Assembly (NCBI RefSeq): GCF_023078495.1
Contig: NZ_CP095742.1
Coordinates: 248,001 to 312,000 of the forward strand
DNA length: 64,000 nt
Reading direction: 5' to 3'
DNA from: Luteibacter aegosomatissinici
Lineage (GTDB): Bacteria; Pseudomonadota; Gammaproteobacteria; Xanthomonadales; Rhodanobacteraceae
The notes below the pieces were generated by a model, which was not told the DNA's origin, ran no database searches, and was given only the letters and a program-made list of their open reading frames with translations. Position numbers and translations under genes: made by a program. How positions within the stretch are numbered: the stretch's first letter is position 1; each line of letters starts with the position of its first letter. Shown piece after piece: positions 8,465 to 15,412 of the stretch.

Positions 8465-9670
8465 TCAGTGAGTGCCGACGACGGCAGCGGGGGCGGTGGC
8501 CTTGCGGTCCTTGAAGAGCAGGACGAAAAGGGCGAAGACGAAGGCGGCGAAGGCGCCGGCGATGACCCAGATGCCGTGCCAGTCATGCGTGCCATCGGCG
8601 CGTGTGTAGGTCTGGACCACGATGCCGGATAGCCACGAGCCCACGAACATGCCCAGGCCGTAGGTCAGGAAGGTGATGAGGCCCTGCGTTGCAGCGCGCA
8701 GCGCGGGCGGCGCCTCGCGGTCGATGTAGATCTGGCCCACCACGAAGAAGAAATCGAAACAGACGCCGTGCAGGACGATGCCGAGCCAGAGCATCCACAT
8801 CAGCTCGCCACTACCGCCGAAGGCGAACATGCCGTAACGCACCACCCAGGCCAGCATGCCCACGGCGAGCATCCACTTCACGCCAAGGCGGCGGAAGAAC
8901 CAGGGAATGAGGAGCATGAAGAACAGCTCCGACATCTGCCCGCCGGTCATCTTGCCGGCGGCATTCACTACACCCACTTCGTTGAGGAACAGGTTGGTGA
9001 AGGCGTAGTAGAACTGCAGTGGGATGCAGATCAGGAACGAGGCCAGGGCGAATACCGCCATGGAGCGCTCACGGAGCAGGTGCAGCGATTCCAGCGGCAG
9101 CGCATGGCGCAGCTCGAAGCGCGTGTTGCGCGCAAGCGGCGGCGTCGGCGGCAGCGTGAAGCAGTAGCCGGCCATCACGACCGACAGGACGGCCGCAAGG
9201 AGCAGCGGGGACGACGTGGCTTCCACGCCCCATGCGCCGACGGCGAGGCCGACCAGGATCCAGCCGATGCTGCCGAACACGCGAATGGCGCCGAACTCTT
9301 CCTGCGGCGAGGTGATGTGGCGCATGGCGAGCGAGGCCGTCAGTGCCAGGGTCGGCATGTAACAGAGGCTGTACGCCAGCAGCGGCACGTAAACCATGGT
9401 GAAACTGGTCTGTTGCGCGGCCACGGCGAGCAGCACGGCGCCGAGCAGGTGCAGCAGCGTAAGCACGCGGCGCGTATCGAAGAGACGATCGGCCAGCAGT
9501 CCGACGAACAACGGCGAAATGATGGCGCCGATGGCGGTGGTGCCCGCGACTGCGCCTATTTCGGTGCCGGTGAAATGCAGCGTCTTGCCGAGCCAGGTGC
9601 CGACGGTGACGTACCACGCGCCCCAGATCCCGAATTCAAACAGCATCATTACCCTAAGGCGCCATTTCAT
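8465..9670 (-). CDS. MFS permease of the nucleoside:H+ symporter (NHS) type
   Basis: A 401-residue protein with about 12 hydrophobic segments and no signal sequence. The N-terminus (MLFEFGIWGAWYVTVGTWL), the GLLADRLFDTRR loop after TM2 and the FGAIRVFGSIGWI segment in the middle are typical of NupG/XapB-like NHS transporters. Many such permeases in sugar operons carry sugars or sugar derivatives rather than nucleosides. Its start overlaps the stop of the oxidoreductase gene upstream by four bases, so the two are translationally coupled. Probable role: uptake of the periplasmic keto-sugar product. Confidence 0.85.
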   Translation of the reverse strand: MKWRLRVMMLFEFGIWGAWYVTVGTWLGKTLHFTGTEIGAVAGTTAIGAIISPLFVGLLADRLFDTRRVLTLLHLLGAVLLAVAAQQTSFTMVYVPLLAYSLCYMPTLALTASLAMRHITSPQEEFGAIRVFGSIGWILVGLAVGAWGVEATSSPLLLAAVLSVVMAGYCFTLPPTPPLARNTRFELRHALPLESLHLLRERSMAVFALASFLICIPLQFYYAFTNLFLNEVGVVNAAGKMTGGQMSELFFMLLIPWFFRRLGVKWMLAVGMLAWVVRYGMFAFGGSGELMWMLWLGIVLHGVCFDFFFVVGQIYIDREAPPALRAATQGLITFLTYGLGMFVGSWLSGIVVQTYTRADGTHDWHGIWVIAGAFAAFVFALFVLLFKDRKATAPAAVVGTH

Positions 9671-10857
9671 CCGCGTTTCCTCGCTGTTCGTTTGGGTTCC
9701 AGGGGGTCTTCAACCGTTTGCCACACGCCCCCGGCGGCATGGCTCTTGAGCATCGCGTCGACCAGCAAGCTATTGCGGTAGCCGTCGGCGAACGTAGGCA
9801 GCGCCAGCGGTTTCGCTTTCGGCTTGGCACCGCTTCGTATCCACGCGTAGGCGTCGGCGATCACGTTGCGGAATGCATCCGCCCAGGCTTCGGGGTGGCC
9901 CGCAGGGAGGTGGGCATAGCCGCGCGCGGCGGGATCAAGAAGTGCCGGATCGCGCGTGAGTACCGTGTTCGCCTTGGCGTGGTGCCCGAGCCACAGTTCA
10001 TTGGGCTGCTCCTGGCGCCACGCCAGCGAACCTTCACGCCCGTTGACCTCCAGGCGCAGGTCATTCTTGTGGCCCGGCAGCACCTGGCCCACGGTGACGC
10101 AGCCGCGCGCGCCGTTATCGAAACGGAGCAGCACGCTGACCAGGTCTTCGCTGGTGATCTTGCGTTTCTTGCCTGCTTTCTTCGCCGCACCGGCGAAGGC
10201 CTTTGCCGAGGCATCGGGTGCCTCGCGCTCGGGCACCACGGTGTGCAGGTCGGCGAGCACGGCAGTAATGCGGGCACCCGTCACGTGTTCGGCCAGGTCG
10301 CACCAGTGCGAGCCGATGTCGCCCAGCGCCGAGCTGGCACCGCCCAGCTTCGGATCCAGACGCCACGTGTAGGCGCGCTCATCGGTAAGCCAATCCTGCA
10401 GGTAGCAACCATGCACGAACACGCTGTTGCCGAGCTTGCCCTTGGCGATCATCGCGCGTGCTTGCTGCACGAGCGGGTAGCCGCGGTAGTTGAACGTCAC
10501 GACGTGCGCGAGGTTGCCGCTACGTGCGGCCTCGTACAGCTCGCGCGCTTCCTGCACCGTAGCCGCCAGGGGCTTGTCGGAGATGACATGCTTGCCGGCG
10601 CGCAGCGCGGCCAGCGAGACCTCGCGGTGCAGATGATTGGGCGTCGTGTTGTGCACGACCTGCACGGCCGGATCGGCCAACAGATCGCGGTAGCTTGCGT
10701 ACCCCTGCCCGGCGTTCAATTCGCGGGCGCGCTTCCTGGCGGACTCGAGGCTGGAGCCGGCGATGCCGACGATCTCGACATCGCCCAGGCGACGCACGGC
10801 ATCCAGGTGATGCGCGGCAATGAAGCCGGGGCCGACAAGGCCCATTCCGAGTTTCAT
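9667..10857 (-). CDS. Gfo/Idh/MocA-family NAD(P)-dependent oxidoreductase, cytoplasmic
   Basis: A 396-residue protein, first gene of the operon. It has an N-terminal Rossmann motif (GLVGPGFIAAHHLDAVRRLG), the NTTPNHLH segment, and the family EKP-type lysine in HVISDKPLA near residue 97, followed by the C-terminal alpha/beta domain. There is no signal peptide. Family members oxidise or reduce sugars at C1 to C6 using bound NAD(P). Here it could reduce a 3-keto sugar in the cytoplasm or interconvert keto intermediates (inference). Its promoter region contains the LacI-type palindrome at 10914-10929. Confidence 0.87.
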   Translation of the reverse strand: MKLGMGLVGPGFIAAHHLDAVRRLGDVEIVGIAGSSLESARKRARELNAGQGYASYRDLLADPAVQVVHNTTPNHLHREVSLAALRAGKHVISDKPLAATVQEARELYEAARSGNLAHVVTFNYRGYPLVQQARAMIAKGKLGNSVFVHGCYLQDWLTDERAYTWRLDPKLGGASSALGDIGSHWCDLAEHVTGARITAVLADLHTVVPEREAPDASAKAFAGAAKKAGKKRKITSEDLVSVLLRFDNGARGCVTVGQVLPGHKNDLRLEVNGREGSLAWRQEQPNELWLGHHAKANTVLTRDPALLDPAARGYAHLPAGHPEAWADAFRNVIADAYAWIRSGAKPKAKPLALPTFADGYRNSLLVDAMLKSHAAGGVWQTVEDPLEPKRTARKRG

Positions 10858-10913
10858 GGTCCGGTGTTCCCGGCGCTTGTCGATACCGACTGGCTTGCCA
10901 TGTTCTTCCCAAA

Positions 10914-10929
10914 ATGTATTCGATTACAT
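10914..10929. promoter_or_regulatory. LacI-type operator O1
   Basis: A 16-bp palindrome, ATGTATTCGATTACAT, with 14 of 16 positions symmetric. It overlaps the -10 of the best minus-strand promoter candidate, 57 bases before the oxidoreductase start. It shares its half-sites with the palindrome at 11062-11077, so it is a likely binding site for the divergently encoded LacI-family protein. Confidence 0.65.
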
Positions 10930-10950
10930 CCGCGTGGCTACCGGGGCCAA
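10923..10950 (-). promoter_or_regulatory. candidate promoter of the sugar operon
   Basis: On the minus strand TTGGCC (10945-10950) and TGTAAT (10923-10928) are separated by 16 bases. The -10 matches 5 of 6 consensus positions and lies inside operator O1, so a bound repressor would block it. Confidence 0.45.
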
Positions 10951-11061
10951 AGGCCCTTCAGCTGCGTGGAATAGCTTGGTTTCCCCGGGCCACCGGTGGG
11001 TGAGGTAGCCTGAACATGCCAAGATATGTATCAGACAGGTAAAGACACCTGCAACGATTTT

Positions 11062-11077
11062 ATGTAATCCATTACAT
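11062..11077. promoter_or_regulatory. LacI-type operator O2
   Basis: ATGTAATCCATTACAT is a palindrome except at the two central bases. It is followed immediately by a second small palindrome (CATTGCAATG, 11075-11084). It lies about 78 bases upstream of the regulator's GTG start, which suggests autoregulation. O1 and O2 are 148 bp apart centre to centre, about 14 helical turns, which would allow DNA looping. Confidence 0.65.
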
Positions 11078-11154
11078 TGCAATGCAGCATAATCGCGGCC
11101 TGGTCGGTGGCCGTCGGGCGGAGCATCACGGGCAGGCAGAGGGACGGAAATTGC

Positions 11155-12225
11155 GTGAGTGACGAGGGATCAAAGCGAAAACGGAAACCGGGCGCAGCGT
11201 CGGCCGCCGATGCTGCGGCGCAGCCTGTGCGCGTGCGTACGGTGAAGGAGATCGCCGCCGCGGCAAAAGTTTCAGTCGCAACCGTTTCCCGTGCGCTGCA
11301 ACGCCCGGAGATGGTGAGCGAGGAAACCCGCCAGCGCATCCAGGAAGTGGTCAAACGCCTCGGCTACACACCCAACGCGCTGGCGCGCAATCTGCGCACC
11401 GCGCGCACGCGGCTGATCATCGCCCTGTTGCCGGACATCACCAACCCGTTCTTCTCGGAAGTGATCCGCGGTATCGAGCAGGTGGCGTTCGAGAAGGGGT
11501 ACTCGGTGCTCCTGGGCGAAACGCAGAGCAACCTGGTGCGCGAGCAGACGTATGCCGACATGGTCGCGGCCCGGCAAGCCGACGGCATCATCACCATGTT
11601 CCATCGCGTGCCGGCCATTCCCATGGAAGGCCGCCTGCCCCTCGTCAACGCGTGCGAGTACGTCAAGGACAGCGCGATATCGAGCGTGTATGTCGATAAC
11701 GTCGCCGCGGCCGCCACGGCCGTGGAGTATCTCGTGACCCTGGGGCACCGCGATATCGCCTTCATCGCCGGGCCCGCGTCGAGTCCCATCTGCGTCGACC
11801 GCGAGCAGGGTTATCATCTCGCGTTAAAGCGCGCGAAGATTGCGCCGAATCCCGCTCTCACAGCGGTGGGCGATTTCTCGATCGAAGCCGGCGAACGTGC
11901 TGTCGAGATGTTCCTTGCGCAAGGCCAGTCGTTCAGCGCGCTGTTCTGCGCCAATGATGAAATGGCCATTGGCGCGATGCGCGCCCTGATCTCGCATGGG
12001 CTGCGCATCCCGGAGGATGTCTCCGTCGTGGGCTTCGACGACATCCGTTACTCGCGCTACACCTCGCCACCGCTGACCACGGTATCGCAGCCAAAGAACG
12101 CGCTGGGCCGTGAGGCCATGACCATGCTGATCGAGCTACTCAACGAGCCCGAGGTGCCAACGCGGAAGCGGGTGTTGTCCGCTGAGCTGGTCGTGCGCGG
12201 GTCGACCGGACCGTGCCCGCGTTAG
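11155..12225 (+). CDS. LacI-family transcriptional regulator of the sugar operon
   Basis: Starts at the GTG at 11155 (356 residues). The in-frame ATG at 11077 falls inside the operator region, so it is unlikely. A Lys/Arg- and Ala-rich lead of about 25 residues precedes the LacI helix-turn-helix (VKEIAAAAKVSVATVSRAL) and hinge helix (TPNALARNLR). The periplasmic-binding-protein-like effector domain begins near residue 85 (IIALLPDITNPFF) and carries the SVVGFDDIRYSRY segment near its C-terminus. The gene is divergent from the eight-gene catabolic operon and two palindromes lie between them, so it probably represses both. The inducer is presumably a sugar or keto-sugar. Confidence 0.88.
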   Translation: MSDEGSKRKRKPGAASAADAAAQPVRVRTVKEIAAAAKVSVATVSRALQRPEMVSEETRQRIQEVVKRLGYTPNALARNLRTARTRLIIALLPDITNPFFSEVIRGIEQVAFEKGYSVLLGETQSNLVREQTYADMVAARQADGIITMFHRVPAIPMEGRLPLVNACEYVKDSAISSVYVDNVAAAATAVEYLVTLGHRDIAFIAGPASSPICVDREQGYHLALKRAKIAPNPALTAVGDFSIEAGERAVEMFLAQGQSFSALFCANDEMAIGAMRALISHGLRIPEDVSVVGFDDIRYSRYTSPPLTTVSQPKNALGREAMTMLIELLNEPEVPTRKRVLSAELVVRGSTGPCPR

Positions 12226-12241
12226 CCGAGGGCGCGTCGCT

Positions 12242-12469
12242 TCAGGGCGCGCGCTTCCCGCCCGCGCGAAGCGGATCCAGCAAGCCCTTCAACCCGTTGT
12301 GGTCGAGCTCCAGGGCCAGTGCGAGCAGGGTACCCAACTGCCCCGGCGGGAAGCCCTTGCGGGCATACCAGGCCAGGTATGCGCCGGGCAGGTCGGCAAT
12401 GAGACGCCCCTTGTACTTGCCATAGGGCATGGGGAGCGTCACGAGGGTTTTGAGGTCTTCGGGTTTCAG
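12242..12469 (-). CDS. DUF3820-family small protein
   Basis: A short protein of 75 residues if started at the CTG at 12469, or 66 if started at the GTG at 12442. The core MPYGKYKGRLIADLPGAYL followed by LALALELDHNGL is typical of DUF3820 (putative quorum-sensing-regulated virulence factor family). The family-like lead K-P-E-D-L-K-T-L is encoded only when translation begins at the CTG, which has GGAG seven bases upstream; the GTG has no Shine-Dalgarno. There is no ATG start before the core methionine. Cytoplasmic, function unknown. Confidence 0.75.
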   Translation of the reverse strand: MKPEDLKTLVTLPMPYGKYKGRLIADLPGAYLAWYARKGFPPGQLGTLLALALELDHNGLKGLLDPLRAGGKRAP

Positions 12470-12512
12470 GGGATGGCTCCATGGGCGTCATTCCGGCGAT
12501 CCGGCTTATCCC

Positions 12513-13061
12513 CTACGTGCGGTCTCGATTGAGCTGCCACGCAGCGTAGGCTTCGTCGATCGCCCGAGTGGATGCCAGCCGGACCTTTGGCAGAGACAGC
12601 GCATCGTACATGGTCGCATAGCGCGTACGGTTGGCCGGTGTCGCCACGATGATGTGCCGAAGCATATCCATGTGAATACGTTCGGGCGCGCCCTCGAGAC
12701 CGCCAACGCGCCGGCGATCGAACAGAGTTCGATAGAGGTAGCGGCCCAGGCTCGTCAATGTGGATACATCGAGGAGGATCAACCCTGTGGCGCGCGCCAA
12801 CCGTTGCGGCATACAGGACGAGTAATTCCCGTCGATCACCCAGTCATTCTCCTTGATCGCCGCGTCATGGAGGGCATGGAATGCGTCGCGAAGACGTGGC
12901 TTCCATGCCGTGTGGGGCAGGTGATGCAATTGATCCAAGTGGATGACACGCGAGCCCATGCGCCTGCCAATTGCATCAGCAAGCGTCGACTTGCCGCTGT
13001 TCGATGGGCCGAGGATACAGATCCGACGGCCCAGCTCACCTAGAGGACGAAGATCAGTCAC
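12513..13061 (-). CDS. P-loop adenylate kinase-like protein (FlaR/topology-modulation type)
   Basis: 182 residues with a GTG start. A Walker A motif (GPSNSGKST) lies at residues 19-27, followed by the HLDQLHHLP segment typical of the DNA-topology-modulation/FlaR-like kinase group, and DWVIDGNYSS in place of the Walker B region. These small P-loop proteins resemble adenylate and shikimate kinases but have no firm substrate. The start codon lies in one arm of an 11-bp inverted repeat and overlaps the stop of an 11-codon upstream frame. Confidence 0.75.
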   Translation of the reverse strand: MTDLRPLGELGRRICILGPSNSGKSTLADAIGRRMGSRVIHLDQLHHLPHTAWKPRLRDAFHALHDAAIKENDWVIDGNYSSCMPQRLARATGLILLDVSTLTSLGRYLYRTLFDRRRVGGLEGAPERIHMDMLRHIIVATPANRTRYATMYDALSLPKVRLASTRAIDEAYAAWQLNRDRT

Positions 13062-13101
13062 GGCATGCGGCCTTTCTTGATCAGCGCGATCATGCCGTGA
13101 C
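13057..13101 (-). promoter_or_regulatory. 11-bp inverted repeat holding a start codon, with short leader ORF
   Basis: GTCACGGCATG (13057-13067) and CATGCCGTGAC (13091-13101) are perfect inverted repeats around a 23-base loop. On the minus strand the loop holds an AAAGG ribosome site and the distal arm holds the GTG of the P-loop gene. An 11-codon frame (13093 to 13058, MIALIKKGRMP) ends with TGA overlapping that GTG. The arrangement would allow control of translation, or coupling to the upstream gene. Confidence 0.5.
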
Positions 13102-13106
13102 CTGGG

Positions 13107-14687
13107 TTAGAGCGTCCAGCCTGCCCGATAATCGCGGCGCAGGAACTGGTTGGCCTCCGGGATGTTCGTGACCCGCATGTTCTGCGCGTCGTATTCGATC
13201 CGGTGGCCTGCGCGCAGCGCGACGATCCCGAGCAGCATCACTTCCGTGAGCTGGGCGGCGTATTCGAACGGCGAGGTCGTCTTGCCCTTCCCCTTGCAGG
13301 CATCCACCCAGTTCATTTCGTGCGAGGTCGTGATGCGCGTGTATTTCTGGGGCGGCGTGCCCACCGACTCCTGCAACGACTGCGGCAGCAGGCGCGGATT
13401 ATCACCGTAGGTTTCGTGGACCAGCTTGCCCTTGGAGCCCACGTAGAGCGTGCCGCCGTCGTGCATCTGGCCCGCACCCAGCGCCTCCAGGTCCGGTGGC
13501 AGCAGGTTGCCGTCGTACCAGGTGAGCCGCACCGGCGGCTTGTCGCCACGGGCGGGGAAGTCGTAGTACGTCATGGTGCCCGTGGGGTACGAGGCGTTGT
13601 TGAACGGCGTCGAGACCGTCTCAATGGAGGTCGGGAAGCCGAGGTCGAGCGACCAGAACGGCGAATCGATCAGATGGGCGCCCATGTCGCCGAGCGCGCC
13701 CATGCCCCAGTCGACCCAACCGCGCCAGTTGAACGGGTGATAGAGCGGGTGGTACTCGATCTCGGGGCCAGGGCCGAGGAAAAGATCCCACTCGAGCCCC
13801 TGCGGCTTCGGATAGTTACCAGCCATGGCGTTGGCAAGCCGCGCATTCACCGCGTCCATGTCCCAGCTGGTGGCCGACGGCGCCGGCACGGTCTGCGGGC
13901 GTGGCACGCCCTGCGGCCAATAGCCCAGCGGGCGGTTGGTCCAGGCGTGCACCTCGCGCACTTCACCAATGGCGCCCGCATCGATGTACTCGCGGATCAG
14001 GCGCGTGTCGTCGGTCGAATGGCCCTGGTTGCCCATCTGCGTGGCGAGCTTCGGGTTTTCCCGTGCCTTTCGCGCCATTTCACGGGCTTCGAAGACCGAC
14101 CACGTCAGCGGCTTCTGCACATACACGTGCTTGCCAAGGGCCATCGCCGCGCTGGCGATCGTCGCGTGCAGGTGATCGGGCGTGGCGATGACCACCGCAT
14201 CGATGTCCTTCCGCTCCTCGAGCATCCGGCGGAAATCGGTGTAGCGCTTGATCGAGTCGTACTTCTTCGCCAGCTGCTTCGTGAGCGCGATCTGCTGCTG
14301 GATCTCGAGGCGCTTCTTCGCGGTGGTTGCCTTGTCCAGGCGCGCCTGCGCATTCGCCACGCCATCGAACATCTTGCGGAAGTTTCGGTCGGTATAGCCC
14401 CAGTCCACGTCGCACAGGGCGACGATATTTTCGCTGGCGAGGGCGCGGATGTTGTTGCCGCCCATACCGCCGACGCCCACGCCGGCGATATTGAGGCGAT
14501 CGCTGGGGGCCGTGTGGCCCACCCCGCCCAGCACATGGCGGGGGACGATCAGCAAGCCGGTGGCGGCAATGGCCGAGCCGGCAAGGAAGTTGCGGCGGGA
14601 GAGTTTGATGTTCCCCAGGGTGTCGCCGGGTGCCTCCCCAGTGACGGTGGCCTGCTTCTCGTTCTCGAGCTTCGATTTGTCCGACAT
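13107..14687 (-). CDS. Tat-exported Gfo/Idh/MocA-family oxidoreductase
   Basis: 526 residues from the ATG at 14687. The frame is open further upstream, but the extra residues are arginine-rich and unlike the family. The Tat signal is internal to the N-terminus (LSRRNFLAGSAIAATGLL, about residues 31-55), followed by the Rossmann fold (NIAGVGVGGMGGNNIRAL), the IATPDHLH segment and the YVQKPLTW lysine motif. An insert rich in Lys/Ala near residue 130 and the GAHLIDSPFW segment are typical of the planctomycete/Bacteroidetes-like exported group. These enzymes use tightly bound NAD(H) to oxidise sugars at C3 in alternative glycoside breakdown. No operon partner on its own strand upstream. Confidence 0.85.
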   Translation of the reverse strand: MSDKSKLENEKQATVTGEAPGDTLGNIKLSRRNFLAGSAIAATGLLIVPRHVLGGVGHTAPSDRLNIAGVGVGGMGGNNIRALASENIVALCDVDWGYTDRNFRKMFDGVANAQARLDKATTAKKRLEIQQQIALTKQLAKKYDSIKRYTDFRRMLEERKDIDAVVIATPDHLHATIASAAMALGKHVYVQKPLTWSVFEAREMARKARENPKLATQMGNQGHSTDDTRLIREYIDAGAIGEVREVHAWTNRPLGYWPQGVPRPQTVPAPSATSWDMDAVNARLANAMAGNYPKPQGLEWDLFLGPGPEIEYHPLYHPFNWRGWVDWGMGALGDMGAHLIDSPFWSLDLGFPTSIETVSTPFNNASYPTGTMTYYDFPARGDKPPVRLTWYDGNLLPPDLEALGAGQMHDGGTLYVGSKGKLVHETYGDNPRLLPQSLQESVGTPPQKYTRITTSHEMNWVDACKGKGKTTSPFEYAAQLTEVMLLGIVALRAGHRIEYDAQNMRVTNIPEANQFLRRDYRAGWTL

Positions 14688-14900
14688 ATGCGCTGCGATC
14701 TCCGTTTGGCTATCAGGAAGCGGTCGGGACGAAGCCCGAGCCCAGGAAGGCAGCTGGAGTTCATATCGCATATCGTTCGGAGATTCAATCGATCTAATCG
14801 CAGGGGAAACGATCGACTCGATGATGCGGTGCGACATTTCCTCCGCACACACGCGAAACGGCAAGCGCCAGAAGGCGGTGCGATAGTTACGACCGCCGCA

Positions 14901-15341
14901 TCAATCCTGCGGACTGGTGCAGGCTGCGTAACGGGCGCCTTCGACCTGCGTGATCTCGCCACGGCCTTCGACGGTGACACTGCCCGTGTAGTGCTTGGCA
15001 CTATCGAAATCGACATGGGCCGACGCCGCCGACGCCCCCTTGCAGGTGAGCGTCCACGCCAGCGAGGTGCTGCGTCGTTGCTGGTCCGTGGCAGTGCACT
15101 CGCCCTCGGCAGGCGTCCACGCGGCGAACGTGGTCCACGGATCGGCACCTTCATCCACGCAGTGCCAATGCACCTCCGGTGCACCCGCCTTACCGTTGGT
15201 CACGTGCCGGACCAGGATCTTCCACAGCCCGGGCATGGCGCCGAAGTCACCGGGATCGGCTTGGACAGGTGTGGCAGCACTCATGGCAAATGCACAGGTG
15301 GCCGCGGCAAGCGGGGCCAGCAGCAAACGCTTCATCATCAT
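14901..15341 (-). CDS. DUF3617-family periplasmic protein
   Basis: 146 residues with a signal peptide (about 1-28, ending VQA-D). The rest fits DUF3617: a G-x-W start (MPGLWKILVR), paired cysteines (HWHCVDEG, GECTATD, LTCKGAS, YAACTSPQ) that probably form disulfides, and a beta-rich body. Function unknown; common and scattered in Xanthomonadales. It sits alone behind a terminator. Confidence 0.75.
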   Translation of the reverse strand: MMMKRLLLAPLAAATCAFAMSAATPVQADPGDFGAMPGLWKILVRHVTNGKAGAPEVHWHCVDEGADPWTTFAAWTPAEGECTATDQQRRSTSLAWTLTCKGASAASAHVDFDSAKHYTGSVTVEGRGEITQVEGARYAACTSPQD

Positions 15342-15357
15342 TTGACTCCTTGCAACA

Positions 15358-15388
15358 CGAAAACCCTGCCCGCATTCGCGGGCAGGGT
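15358..15388 (-). terminator. rho-independent terminator of the phospholipase C-type gene
   Basis: ACCCTGCCCGC and GCGGGCAGGGT form an 11-bp stem with a 4-base loop. Read on the minus strand it is followed by TTTT. It lies 25 bases beyond the stop at 15413. Confidence 0.75.
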
Positions 15389-15412
15389 CGGTATCGAGTG
15401 AACCGTGAGTGA

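Noticed and set aside
13203-15401. 732-codon plus-strand frame opposite the Tat Gfo/Idh gene
   Set aside because: No recognisable domain, biased composition; the minus strand has a Rossmann motif and Tat signal.
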